64,000 nt of DNA from Fallopia convolvulus. Lineage: Eukaryota; Streptophyta; Magnoliopsida; Caryophyllales; Polygonaceae. Of the stretch, positions 44,667 to 57,112 are shown piece after piece; the stretch's first letter is position 1; each line of letters opens with the position of its first letter. The notes beneath the pieces were generated by a model that made no database searches, was not told where the DNA came from, and saw only the letters and a list, made by a program, of their open reading frames with translations. The translations under genes and the position numbers were made by a program. The DNA lies in assembly GCA_964016875.1 (NCBI GenBank), contig OZ024729.1, forward strand, positions 23,208,494-23,272,493, given 5' to 3'.

Positions 44667-45475
44667 ATGGCTCCTGTTGTGATATGTATTCACCTAAGAC
44701 ACTTTTCCGGGTATGATGACCCTGGAGCGTTTTTGGCACGGGAAAAACATATGGCCACCTACTTTGGTCAAAGAGACTACAACAAATATGAACAATTTTT
44801 GAGATTGCAATTGGATGCTTCATCGGCTATGCTCATAAGTGGTTTGCACGACTTCAAGATGATAGATGGTCTAGGCATCAGCATTACATTGCAACTTGGT
44901 TACACCTTTTGTGCCACATGGTTCGACACTTTATGCCACATGTGGACGCCTTCTCAGTTAAAGAGTATATCATTGGGCGCATGGCCAAAGAGAGAGATCT
45001 TTCCACATGCCATTTGGTAGTCGCCCCAAAGAGAGCGTCATTGGACAAGGGCCAGATGGCATCGACACCGACACCAAGTTATGTCATGCCGGCCGAGTCC
45101 ACGAGCGTGCTTCTTGCGCCACCCAAGGTCGTGGTTGAGGCCACCATGGAGCTAGACGTGTCTATTGTCCCTCCCATGACCACGACACTAGTGGCCCTTG
45201 TCAAGGTCATCGAGGAGGCAGCGCACACCCTCACTCCTACTGCGCCCATCTTGGCGACAACCGACTTCTTCATTAAAAGGCAAGTACTTCCAACTTTGTC
45301 CATTGGGTTTTATACTGACATGATTCCCATTGCGTCTCCTAGTGAAATTTTGCAAGACAAAGCCAAAAGGCAAAGATATAAGCCTAGGGACATGGACACG
45401 GCGCCACCGCGCCCACACAAGACCACTCGGCCACTTCTGTCACTTTTGAGGATCCTACGGTTGTTTTTGGGTTAA
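44667..45475 (+). pseudogene. Possible retroelement gag fragment
   Basis: The first frame (44,667-45,020) has GYDDPGAFLAREKHMATYF and LQLDASSAMLISGL, loosely like the start of a gypsy gag. A shifted frame (44,909-45,475) is rich in Pro, Thr, Val and Ala and has no known motif. No zinc knuckle. Low confidence in the assignment; it may belong to a non-autonomous LTR element whose 3' LTR starts before 46,788. Confidence 0.35.
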
Positions 45476-46788
45476 ATGGACCAGATTTTGGACATGAATC
45501 AGATTGGGCCAGAGAACACCCATGAGAAGTCCACAAGGCACGACAAAACGGACCACCGACACCTGATGATGCACCAAAATTGGGCCATTGGGCCAAATAT
45601 GCATTATGGGGACTTCCTTTCAGCGCACCTGGCATTGATAGTCACAAAAATGGCCATCCAACTAATTGGAAGAGAGAACACCCACACGATATGCCTTTGG
45701 TCCGACCAAATGCAAAACAGGCCTCCCGTAAGTCAACGGGCTACGTAGCTTTGGTAAATCAAGGCTCATTTTCAAACCAGGATGACTTCCCAAGCGCGAC
45801 CACTCCTATTCTTTAAGACATCCAGGGAGTAACAGGTCATCAAAAAAGAGCCTCTGGAAAATCCCGAACGAAAGAGGGTGATGAGCCACCCTAACTTGGT
45901 TTGTCACTTGCGCATCTTTTGCTTGCCCACCGGCGCTATGTGACTGGGTCACTTGAAGGGAGTTTTTCTTGTTTTTTCTTTTGTCCATTCTTCAACCTTA
46001 ATATTGTTAGAGAACACCCTCTACTTGATTTTGTCTCTTTTCTCTTGCAGGATTATAAGGATGTCAAGTCGTTCGTTGTTATTCTCAAGGGTCCAAGAGC
46101 TAACTCTGACTATGTCGTTCGCCTTCCACTCCGACGCTCAACACGAGGACGCGTCGAATCCAAGTGCAGGAGGATGATGTGTACCCGCCCCAGTCCAAGG
46201 GTCCCGAGACCATGGCGCCGCACTTGGGCTAACCCGTGTCTCCGTGCCACTCGTGCCAAGATCCATGGTCCGCCTCACCATCGACACCAAGACCTCAGAC
46301 GCTCGATCCGTGCCAGACTCTAATCCTCCCATGCCAACGGGCCTAGCCATCGTTGGGCAAACCCGGCGTTAACACATGAGGTTCCCGTTTGCGCCAGGCG
46401 TGTCGAGCCGCACACAGTGGACTGCCACGGCCTTGCGCCACGACGCTGGCCCGCCGACGCCCTTGTTGCGCCGCGCCATTCCTTTTCACGCCTTGTTCCA
46501 ACACTCGTGACTAGGCCACCGTGACCACTATCTTTTTATTACTATTTTTTAGTATCTTTCCTTTTTATAAACCTTCTAAGTTGAGGATTGCTTGTTTTAG
46601 AACTGTAGTTTTGGGCTTGGGCCGACGTTGGGCCGCTTGCATGCGTCTCCCTAGTCTCCCACGCCTCTCTAGGGTTTTGTTCAGCTCCTCTATATAAAGG
46701 AGTCTTGCCCCTCTAGTTTGAGACGCTTGATTGAATGAATAACAAAGTGTTTTCGGATTGATCCCACACTCTCATTGTTAGGCGTCAT
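45476..46788. other. Unassigned region with a promoter-like end
   Basis: No credible gene. TTTTCTCTTGCAG near 46,050 looks like a splice acceptor. TATATAAAG at 46,691, followed by a leader and AATGAATAACAAAG, looks like an LTR promoter/R region that continues after the solo LTR at 50,090. Confidence 0.35.
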
Positions 46789-49700
46789 TGTAATAACTGT
46801 GGTTTTTAAGGGATATTTTTGAATTTTTCTCAGATATCTTTTTAATCTCTTTGTCCGTTTTAACGCTTAATCCAATATTTTTGTTGAAATTTAAATCCTA
46901 GAAAATTTATGGTGATGTTATAGAAATGATTTTATGGATCGGTGTGAATTCTAGGATTTTTCAGTGGAAAAAGAATTTTTATTGGATAAGCCGTCTTTTT
47001 AATTATGTATTGTAAAGGTTTTAAAATACGAAACGGAAGCCTTAAAAATTGAAGGTAGCGTGATAAAATCATGGAAAATTGATTGTATTGGTCTATATAA
47101 ATTACGAGACGTTTTTCGTTTAGTAAGTTTTTCCACCCGAGGCACAAAATTTTACCGCTTTAACGCGAGTCCCGTTCCGAGACGGGAAATCCCGTTTTGC
47201 CGACCTGCACTTACTTAATGGGGGAGGAAAGTCTAACTTACCCACCACCTTGCTTGGCACTTTTGAATAGAAACAAAGAGTGAATCAGGAAAAACGACAG
47301 ACTCGGCGAAACTGAATTCTTCACCGCCGACGCTAGTCTTCTCTGCCCCGTCCACCTCCTACCATCTTCATCATCTCCTCTACTCCCTCCCTGTTTTTTC
47401 TGGTTTACCCTGCTGTTGGGGAGAAGGTAGAACCAGCGAGAGGATCAGGAGGAACGCCGGGTTCGGGAAGAAAGAATTTAGTTCATCATCGCCGGCATAA
47501 CTCCGCCTGCTTGTTTGTGTACGCCGCCTCCGCCTGCGTGATAAAATCATGGAAAATTGATTTTATTGGTCTATATAAATTACGAGACGTTTTTCGTTTA
47601 GTAAGTTTTTCCACCCGAGGCACATAATTTTACCGCTTTAACGCGAGTCCTGTTCCGAGACGGGAAATCCCGTTTTGCCGACCTGCACTTACTTAATGGG
47701 GGAGGAAAGTCTAACTTATCCACCACCTTGCTTGGCACTTTTGAATAGAAACAAAGAGTGAATCAGGAAAAACGAAAGACTCGGCGAAACTGAATTCTTC
47801 ACCGCCGATGCTAGTCTTCTCTGCCCCGTCCACCTCCTACCATCTTCATCATCTCCTCTACTCCCTCCCTGTTTTTTCTGGTTTACCCTGCTGCTGGGGA
47901 GAAGGTAGAACCATCGAGAGGATCAGGAGGAACGTCGGGTTCGGGAAGAAAGAATTTAGTTCATCATCGCCGGCATAACTCCGCCTGCTTGTTTGTGTAC
48001 GCCGCCGGCGATCGCCCACTGCTCCGACCACCACCCACCACGAGGGCCACCACCGGGCAACATCCAGCCACTCTTAGGCTCGGGGATCGAGCCACTATTG
48101 AGCCAAACAAGCCATAGGCTCAAGTGAAAGTAATTACGATCGAAATTAATTAGCGGTTTGGTTGCGGAGCCACCGTAAGGACCTTTCGGTTCCGCTTTGC
48201 TAATTAAATTTATGGTTTTTATAATCTTGACGTTGATACGGTCTCACTGGTTCAAACCGCTCGAGAAACGGACGTCAGAATCTTCAGTTATAGTGAATAC
48301 AAGTTTTGACACCGATTGACAAGTAAAGGACTTCAGATAATTACTCGGGATTCGTTATTAATCCATAAAATCCGAGTTTTGGTCACCTTAAGGAACTGTT
48401 ACTGATGAACACTTTTTGTTTAGAAAGTTGTTCCAAAAGTGAAGCGGATAATTAGTTATAATTTCGCCAAATTGGCTCCTTAAAGCTTGATAGCTAAGGA
48501 TTAATTATAAATCGATATTCGGAAATCAAGTCATTTATCGATTAGGAAATTATAGAATTTGAGTATACAGCTAAGAAGTATTTCCGTGAGCTCGTTGTTG
48601 AGAAATTCTTTTGTTATAACTGGCAAAAGGATGATAAAGATTACTGTTGGAATCAATCAGAACGTTGTGCACGCCTTCTAAGGCAAGTGGACGATTCTCT
48701 CTTGCGTTATGGTTATTAATGAGGAATTGAATTTCATTTGATCCTCATGTTGGGAATAATTTGTATGTTGAATAAAGTTTGATAGGTTGTTATTTTGTTA
48801 GAAATAACGACCATGTCGTTATTTCAGTTTTTACGCTAGAACTGAATTTAGGACCGCTGTATGATTAGCTGTCTCATGGTGAGACATTGTTGTGAAGTAA
48901 GATGGTAGAGATGGGAGTTTAGAGTCCAAAACATCTCTTTAGTAGTTCTGTGCTGAAACTCTGTTGCAAAATAGGAAGTCCAGGGATAGGAGTCGAGTCT
49001 CCAATGACCTCTTTATAACAAAGTCTGTATTGGGGGGCGTAGCTTGCTAGCGTATCCCAATATGGGATTCATGACTCAGGTCTCGCTTCACGTTGAAGGA
49101 GGACAATGGTGCACTCTAGCTAAGTGCAAAAGGAACTAATGTGGGTCAAGTGGTCACGGATGAAATAGGCCCTCTCACCCTGAGGACATCAATTACAAGG
49201 AATTTATCGACCTTAGTTGGGTCGATTAGAAGTTATTAAAATAAATGTGTAATGTTAAAATCATAAAGTGAAGAGAGTGCGATAGGCACGTTAATGTAAC
49301 TGAATGGTTAGTTCTTTTGATAACCATTCCTGCTCCTGATTAAGAATGATTCTTAATCAAACTTTGATTAAGTTAAGTTGATTAGTCGCTGAAGACGTTT
49401 GTGAATGTTGTGTGGTTAGTATAAGTTTTCGGTAATCGTTTATGCTTCTTAAAGGAACCACAAGCGGCAGTGTTCTCTCTCTTGAATATGCAAGTCTCCT
49501 TCTTATTCTCTATAAGACTGCTAACTGTTGGATCATAACCCGAGTCTAATCGGATTTTGATGCCAATATGTTTAGTTACAACCATAAGAACCAAGTTAGT
49601 TTCTCCGCTTGCTTAGTCTTTCATTAGACTAACCCGTCCATCTTCTTTTCTTTTATATGGTCGGCTGGTGTCCACCGTTGGTATACGACACATCAGGCTC

Positions 49701-50089
49701 TTCTTAGAAGTTGATTCAAGAGGTGGATCCAGAGGTCTGAAGTTCCAGAAGTTGAAGAAAGGTTTCCAATGGCTATACTTGAATAAAGTTCTTGGTTAAG
49801 TTGCTGCAAAGCGAAGTGAGGAAGAAGTTAAGAACCTACGGTAAACTTTTTAAAGACTTTGTTCAAATAGAAGGTTGTTCTATTTATTTATTCTGTTTAA
49901 GTTAAGGTTTGTATAAGACCTTTTAATTGTTTTCCGTTGTAATATTTAACTTAATTTTGTAAGTTTTAAATGGTTTCTTTTACCTTGTTCTAGTATGTTC
50001 TATCAGGTTAAAGCCTTGGGTAACTCTGACTTAGTCCTAATCGGGGTTACTGGCGGTAATACCTCCATGGTAAGTAAGGGGGTGTTACA
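46789..50089 (+). mobile_element. Solo LTR of a gypsy element, 3.3 kb
   Basis: TGTAATAACTG to GGGTGTTACA with target duplication GTCAT at 46,784-46,788 and 50,090-50,094. Its 3' half resembles the LTRs at 30,440 and 40,270. A GC-rich leader lies at 47,300-48,100. It contains a 478-bp tandem duplication. No internal genes. Confidence 0.85.
47058..48013 (+). repeat. 478-bp tandem duplication in the solo LTR
   Basis: Two copies, 47,058-47,535 and 47,536-48,013, differ at only a few positions by eye, so the duplication is recent compared with divergence between the LTR families here. Confidence 0.85.
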
Positions 50090-50285
50090 GTCATCTTCCT
50101 CAAATTCTATCTTCCTCTCTCGAGTTCGCCGTTGAATTCGGGTTTCTTATCTCTACACTCTCAAATTCCCTCTTGATTCTAGGCTTACGCCTCAAATCTA
50201 TCGATTACTTATTCGTGAGACACACTACGAGTTCAAGACAAAGATCATATGGTGAATGAACCTGGAAACGGGTTCACATCATCAA
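50090..50285. other. DNA continuing from 46,788 across the solo LTR insertion
   Basis: CT-rich leader-like sequence, possibly U5 of the element whose promoter is at 46,691. No primer site recognised. Confidence 0.3.
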
Positions 50286-51015
50286 TGAACACACAGTCCA
50301 CGAGCCTTTGAAAGGTTACTCCCACATTCTTTAAACCTAAAGGCATCACTCTATAATAGAAAGTACCATGTTTAGTAATAATACGATGTCCTCCTCATCC
50401 CAAGGATCCACAAAAAATTGGTTCTATCTTGAGTAGGCATTCAGAAAGCTCATGACGACGTGCCCCATGGTAGAGTCTCAGGTTCATCAATAGATGGGAG
50501 AGGGTACATATCCTTAGGGCACACCTTATTGATATCTTTGAAGTCCATGCATATTCTCCACTTGCCATTGGCCTTTTTTTTACCAACACGATATTAGAGA
50601 ACCACTTCGGGTATTGGACTTCGCAAATAAACCCCGCTTCCGACATCTTGTCAATTCAGCATTGGTGGCATTAGCGCACTCCTCTTTCATCTTCCTCCTC
50701 CTTTGAACAATCATTCCGGCTGCGATATCAATATTGAGGGAATGTTGGGCGACAATCATAGGTACTCCCTTTAGATAATCTAAGGTCCACACAAAAACAT
50801 CACGTGACCTCTCCAAGAGTGACTCGACGCCTTTTGTAGGCTGCAGCAAACCCCTTCATAGACTCACCAACATAGAGCTTCTCTCTCATGTTCTTGAATG
50901 GTGTGAATGCCTTCCTCTCGAACTCTTTTAACCCCTCGATCGCATGATCGTGCACTTGGAGGTCCGTGCCCTCTTTTCTCAAGGCCACAACAAACACAAG
51001 ATTCCTTTGCTTCAA
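50286..51015 (-). pseudogene. Gypsy RT fragment of Tat type, degenerate
   Basis: Minus strand: FVWTLDYLKGVPMIVAQHSL (the pre-RT DMPGLD region in decayed form), then GFICEVQYPKWFSNIVLVKK and, lower, YRVMPLGLKNVGVTFQRL. Several frameshifts and deletions; nothing beyond the first RT blocks remains. Confidence 0.7.
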
Positions 51016-51035
51016 AGAGGTTGTATAACAGGCTT

Positions 51036-51131
51036 TGTAATACCCGAATATTCTTTTCTATCAGAGTTTCGAAACCTAGTTGACTTTCTATATGTTTTAA
51101 AGACTATTCTTATTAAATAGTTGCTAGGATT
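51036..51131 (+). repeat. Start of another gypsy LTR, truncated
   Basis: TGTAATACCCGAATATTC looks like an LTR beginning of the same general type as 18,068 and 46,789. It is cut off by the TIR transposon after about 95 bp. Confidence 0.4.
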
Positions 51132-53149
51132 CCCGTATTATTTGCGTATTTTTAGATATAAAATCACGGGCGAATTTTTCCTGTATTATTCGTGTATTTT
51201 TTGAAAAGTATGTTTTTGAGAGGCGCTCATAGTTTGTTCATCAAAACTGGCCAATTGTGCATCAATACTGACCAATTGTATATCAATACTGACTAATTGT
51301 GCATCGAGTTTTGGATAACATTGTTCATTGATTTCAAACTTTTTAAATTTTATTTTATTTTTACCTTATTTATGTGTATGAATACAATATTATCTAGTTT
51401 TTGATGCGCATATAATTAGTTTCAATATACCCCTATTTGTTCATTAGTATACCCTTATTTGTTCATTGATATATCCGTGTTTGTTCATTCATATACCCTT
51501 ATTTGTTCATTGGTATACCCTTGTTTGTTCATTGATATACTCTTGTTTGTTCATTAATACTATCTATTTGTGCATAACTACCAACACTTTGTGCATCAAA
51601 AAAATTAACTTTTCATTATGTACCAATGAATACGAAATTTGTGCATCACTATCATCACTTTGTGCATTACTACCAACACTTTGTTCATCACTATTAGTAC
51701 TTTATTCATTAATATATCATTTTGTTTGTGAATTGAAATAAACTTTTATTTGTGCATCAATATCATCCATTTGTACAATTAGAACAATTTATTTGTGTAT
51801 TTTTTGCATTTATTTTGTACTTTCATGCTATCTTTTTACCTTACTTTTATTATTAGTTTTGACTCACATAATCATATAATTAGTTTCAATGCGCACATAT
51901 ACTTATGAACGCTCAGGAGAAACGAGTTTTAAGGAGAAACGGGGGAATTCATGTGAGGCGTCAGATCAAGGGAAATGAATGGCTATAAATGAGGGTGTAA
52001 ATTAAGCAATATAGGGGGAAATTAGGGGATACGTAGATTTTTTAAATAAATAAGGGGGAGATATTTTAGGAGATTATGGAATAAAAAACTATCATATCTT
52101 GCAAAATCTGGGAGAATCTCACCATCGTGGAATAAAAAACTACCATATCTCCAAATTTGAATACTATGCAAACTGAAAATTGAAAAACTCTCTATTGTCA
52201 AAAAAATCAGGTAGAATCTCGCCATTGGAGCACATATCTGTTCATCCTCCTTCGTTGGGTTTTTCTTCTACCTTGTAATGAAGTAATTGTATTACAATGG
52301 AGAGAGGTATGTGAATTCAATATGGTTTTGAAAAAATTACGATTTTTGCTTTGTTTATCATCGATTTTGACAAAAATAAACACATTTGTTCTTGTTTTTT
52401 TTTCTAACCCTCAATGCTGGATTGAATCGAATAATGAATGAAAAACTATCTAGTGTGTGTATATTAAAAATAAATGTTGACTATCAATTGAATATCATGT
52501 TGATTGTCTATTTTGTGTTTCGTATTCATACATGAATGGATAAATGTTCCTCTTACTATGTAATTTTATTCATATATATAGGTGTGACCTGTTATTCATA
52601 TACGAATGTATATTATTATTCAAATTCTATGGCTTATTATTTTTGTTTGATATACATTATGAGTGGCTTACTATTCGTACTTACCTGTATAGTTATTCAA
52701 CTTTCATTAAGTGTTGTTCACATATACGCGTTTTAATTTTCATATAATTGTTAATTTTAAATGTGTGATAGGTTATTCATATCGACTTGTCTTGTTATTC
52801 ATAATTACATAACATGTTATTCATCTATTCGTGGATTTTAATTTATATATAACTCTTATTATTTGCGTGATTGATATTTCATAAATATAGAGATTTTTAT
52901 TCATACACTCGTGAAGTGATATTCAAAATGTGTTATTTAAATATTCGTGACTTATTATTCATATATAGCTAGCTTAATATTCATCTATACCAGGACAATT
53001 ATTCATAATTGCGTGTAGTATTCTTAAAATAGTTATGTTTTGATATTCCTACATGTGTGATTGGTTATTCATAAAAGCATAGATTTTTATTCGCATACTC
53101 GTGAGGTGTTATTCAAAAACTTGTGTTTGGATATTCATAATGTCTTGCT

Positions 53150-53455
53150 ATCTTAACTCAAACAGTTGGAGGAAACGAGTGGAATGAATACGTTTTCGAG
53201 GATGACAGGGACATTTTAGTGCAGAAAAGCGATACATGTCAGGGCCAAGAAAATAATGAGCATGCTTCTGAATTTGTGTACAATGCGGATTGCATAATTT
53301 ATAAAAAGGACATAAATATGATATATTGGGTTCTTCAGTGTCCAATGGAATTGAAGATTGTTATTGGTATGACATTTGAGTCAATTGAAAATGGGGGGTC
53401 ATTTTACAACAATCAATTGAATAATTTATTCTTTACATATGAATATCACATATAA
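53150..53455 (+). pseudogene. FAR1-like N-terminal fragment
   Basis: Open from about 53,163 after an AG acceptor-like site (AACTCAAACAG). An acidic segment (NEYVFEDDRD, ENNEHASEFVYNAD) leads to IGMTFESIENGGSFYNN, which matches the opening of the FAR1 DNA-binding domain (GMxFxSxEEAxxFY). It stops right after. FAR1/FHY3 proteins derive from Mutator-type transposases, so this may be a transposase remnant or a captured gene piece. Confidence 0.5.
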
Positions 53456-53704
53456 TTAACTTAAAAAATACAACATGCATACTTGAATAAGACAACTTTG
53501 TCATTCAATTTTCAATTGAATTTAAACATCAAATCATACTAAGTTGAAAAAGACAACATGAAAACATGAATAATCTATTCTTTTCATATGAATATCATAT
53601 ATAATCAATTTAAAAAATACAACAAGCACACATGAATAAGACAATTATGTCATGTAATATTCAAGTTAATTATCACATCATACTAACTTTAAAAAGCAAC
53701 ATGC
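53436..53704. repeat. Tandem duplication, about 149 bp
   Basis: The blocks starting CATATGAATATCA at 53,436 and 53,585 share most of the next 120 bp, with moderate divergence. Confidence 0.55.
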
Positions 53705-55250
53705 ATATTGTACAACCTTGAATATTATTGAAGTTTAACATCACATCACACTAATTAACTTGAAACTTATTACATGTTTATGAGAATAAATGAACCTCTA
53801 AACAAGAATAAACATAAAACCTCATACAAATACCTACAACCTATCGATTACTACAAATGATATGAATAACACGACCTAAGATTTTTTTTCCACATTTTTC
53901 AATCTTTCTTCATCACCATCTTGAATTACTCTCTATCTTCTTCCACGTCTTCAAACTCCTTTATCTTCAACCTGGTTAGAAAATAAACCACACATATATG
54001 AATAATGAGACACACATTCTTATGTATGAATAACAAACCCCACATATATGATAACAAGCTAAGCATATGTGAATAACAAAACACGCATATATGAATAATC
54101 AAACACGCATATTTGAATAACAAAGTACGCATATATAAAAGTCAATTCAAGATGTTCAAAACAATCAGTCAAAATATTCAAGGACATGCGCTTGTTTGAA
54201 TTAATTAATATCGAAAGAACCATAAAAAAAACTAATTAATCTCGTTTGAATTGTAAACTAAAAAATTGAGTGTATTAATTCACTATTGAATTAGTACTTT
54301 TTCAAATCATCATTCATTAATATTCATGGTTTATTACTTATCAAACTAACATTACAAAAGTCAATTGAACATGTTCAAAGCAATCAGACAAAATATTCAA
54401 CGTTTAATAGGTGTTTGTTCAAATTATTAGAGTATACATCGTTTATTATTCAATTCAACTAACGCGAATATTCATACGAGATTGTTTGATTATTCTAAAT
54501 CCAACTAACATTATCGGTATAATTAACATAATATTCAAATCATTCAAGCATAATATTCTAATCATATTTATCACTTATTCCGTCTATAAGAAAAACAAAT
54601 CCTCCAAGAATAATTTTGTTAATTAATTCGAAAGAATCAATCAAAAAGCACACATCATAAATCATTCAAAAACACATAAAGAACTACAATATATGATAAC
54701 GATTAATAGCACAAGAAACTACATACCTCTTTCCATTGAATTAGGTTTTTTTTTTCAATACGAAATACACCATCATGATAGGTGACAATCGAACAAATAA
54801 TGGTTAGAACAATAGTCGAAGAAGGAATTCATCGATCATCATCACACAGACAAATTCGACGGAGAATGAGAGGATTGAAGAAAGAGATGGTTGTGTTATT
54901 TGACGAGTGAATATTGAGCGTTTTTCAGAATTTGGAAATAATGAGAGATATGGATAGAGAGAGCATGATATGGGGGAGATATTTTAGCAATTAGATATAA
55001 TTATGTGTATTCACCCCATAATAGGAAATTTGCACCCTTTTTTGAATAAATCTCGGCCCTCTATTATATTAGATCTAACGACTACGGTTTATTCCCTCGT
55101 TCCTCCTCAATAGATGGTTTCTCTATAGCGTAATTCATTTTTAATATCTAGTTTTTGTAGTTGTTATACGAAACCTTTTTTTTTAGATCAAAGTGTAAAT
55201 ACACTATATATCCAATTTAGGTAAATCAATTATACATGGCAGAATATCAC

Positions 55251-55595
55251 TTACAAAGACTTGTTCATGTCGGGAATAAGATACAAACGTGTGATAAAGT
55301 GAGCTACACAATTGTCATGTCTACCTATATGAGCACAACAAAAAGAAACAAATGAAGTGCCCAATAAACATATATCATCTAATATAGTACCTAAATAAGA
55401 TAAGTTTGATGTAGAAGCTTGATTGCGAAGGATAATAGATAAAGAATCTGACTTTGCAATAATATGATGTACACTAAGAGAATGAGCCAGCTGCAAACCG
55501 AAGAGGATTGATTGTGCCTTAGCTATGTTCGGAGCCCGAGAAGCAGCCACACATTTCACAACAACAACAATGACGAATCCAATCGAGTCAAGCAA
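55251..55595 (-). pseudogene. RNase H (RVT_3-type) gene fragment in the TIR transposon
   Basis: 114 codons open: AQSILFGLQLAHSL, IIAKSDSLSIILRNQAS, ILDDICLLG and HIGRHDNCVAHFI follow the pattern of plant RNase H-like domains found at the end of LINE ORF2 and in single-domain genes (Asp in SDS, His-x-x-R-x-x-N-x-x-A-H near the end). The first catalytic Asp block lies upstream in another frame or is lost. A piece of the same gene is in copy 1 at 21,601-21,697. Confidence 0.65.
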
Positions 55596-56002
55596 GACAA
55601 TACCAAGATTGACATCAAAACAATTAGTTTTGTCTCACATGTATCTAGTTATGATGCATAAACATATATTAATGCATACAATTTCGATACACATTCGGAC
55701 ATTTTTTATGCATAAACCATAGGTTTTTGATGCAAAAAAAAATAGGTCTTTTGATGAACAATTTCACAGTTTTGATGAACAAAATCACAATTTTGATGAA
55801 TAAAATCACAGTTTTGATGAAAAATATGTGCACGCTCCCTATATCCGTTTTTTTCTTTCAAAAATACGCGAATAATTCGCCAAAAATTCGCTCGTGCCAT
55901 TTCCCCCCTTTTAAGTGAAACGATCATTGCCCTTGATTTTCTCCATCTAACAACTCTTATTCTTTCTTATTTCTCATCTAAGCGTCCATTTTCACCTAAT
56001 CC

Positions 56003-56843
56003 GTACACTATATAATATAGCCAACTTTGCATGTGATTTATAAATCACATTGCCGACTTTGGCATTAAGGACAAATATGATATATTTGCCGACTCTAAAT
56101 GCTTGAAGACAAGAATGTGTGTGTGAGCTGACTCGTTTGCATATTTATTTAAGTGCATATGCAATGCAAGTATGCCATACTATCTTTCTTTTCTATACGT
56201 TCTACATCCATCGCCATTTCTTCCCTTGTTTCATCCACTACCGAACCACCATCCCTCCCACCTCTGTCCCTTCGCCAGCGTCACTAAGCCACCATCCGAG
56301 TTTTTTTTGTAGATTCTACTAGCGAGGTTAATTTTTTAGCCTGAAACCTAGCTCGATTGTCATGAATCGTTGTTATTGGTGAGCTATTTCTATACCTAGG
56401 CTTGTTTTAAAATTAAATAGATTTTGAATCTGGGATTAAGATAGCCTATTGGTGAGCTATTTCTATACCTAGGCTTGTTTTAAAATTAATTAGATTTTGA
56501 ATCTGAGATTAAGATAGCTTAGGCTCGCTATTATAGTTTGGTTTTGAGAGTTTTGCGTTACTAGCTATTTATATATGTTTAATTCTTTCCTTTTGTAAGA
56601 TTTGAGGTGCTAGAGTTTTGGTCAAGGATTTATATTATCGTAAAATTCTTATTTTTATACATTAAGAGTTAACTTGGAATTTAGAAATGAGTTTTGATTT
56701 GGATTTAGGAGTTATTTTGGATAGGATGGTATAGTAAAAAATCAAGATTAATTATATATTTGATAATAGGCCAAGTAATGGGTAGGCGGGTGCGGGTTTA
56801 AGTCCTTTCCTTGGAACTTTAAATTGCTTCATCTAGACTGTCA
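56003..56843. other. AT-rich DNA without recognised genes
   Basis: Only a recent 74-bp tandem duplication (56,373-56,446 and 56,447-56,520) stands out. The right end flanks the interrupted gag gene. Confidence 0.5.
56373..56520. repeat. 74-bp tandem duplication
   Basis: Two adjacent copies starting TATTGGTGAGCTATTTC differ at about two positions. Confidence 0.85.
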
Positions 56844-56924
56844 TTAGCCCCTGCCTCGGCCATTAGAACAGTTGCCACGGCCGGACGATTTAGATTCAGC
56901 CGGAGGAGCAGCCGACTTCTCAGG
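56844..56924 (-). pseudogene. C-terminal piece of the outer gag, beyond the Ale-like insertion
   Basis: Continues the frame of 61,657-62,379 across the TCAGG duplication: EKSAAPPAESKSSGRG then NCSNGRGRG and a stop at 56,844-56,846. A glycine/arginine-rich end is usual for gag proteins of this type. Confidence 0.65.
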
Positions 56925-57112
56925 TATTGGGATTATGAAAAGTTTGATGATATTATTGATTGAGAAGAGTACAATATATAGGATTGCATAAGATAATGTC
57001 CTTGGGCTCCAAGGCACAATCTTTTACTAAAGGATATAAAATATTATGGCAATATCTTGCCTAACATAAAAGGATAAGATTATGGAAAAATATATTCTAA
57101 TTATCTCTAATA
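56925..57112 (-). repeat. 3' LTR of the Ale-like copia
   Basis: 188 bp. The adjacent interior end CTTGCGGGTGCA on the minus strand is the polypurine region. Confidence 0.9.

Larger units (their letters stand above)
51915..55126. mobile_element. TIR element with ATTCATA arrays and FAR1-like fragment
   Basis: Ends are imperfect inverted repeats of about 50 bp: GGAGAAAC...GGGGGAAT...CAGATC on the left; GAGAAACC...CGAGGGAAT...TTAGATC read inward from the right. The left half (52,530-53,140) is full of TTATTCATA motifs; the right half (53,560-54,130) has the same motif inverted (TATGAATAA). The centre holds a FAR1-like coding piece. No transposase or target duplication was seen. The layout parallels the GTTCAT family. 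Confidence 0.6.
51132..56002. mobile_element. TIR DNA transposon with GTTCAT-array arms, copy 2 (interrupted)
   Basis: Inverted relative to copy 1. 51,132-51,560 matches the complement of 21,890-22,320, and 55,690-56,002 matches the complement of 21,079-21,400. The right end GGATTAGGTG (complement of 55,993-56,002) corresponds to the TIR; the left TIR is missing. Arrays lie at 51,235-51,760 and 55,690-55,830. An RNase H fragment (55,251-55,595) lies in the interior and a second TIR element is inserted at 51,915-55,126. Confidence 0.7.

Noticed and set aside
44667..45475. Novel host protein gene
   Set aside because: Two overlapping frames, no consistent start, Pro/Thr-rich composition and weak gag-like similarity; no evidence for a stable product.
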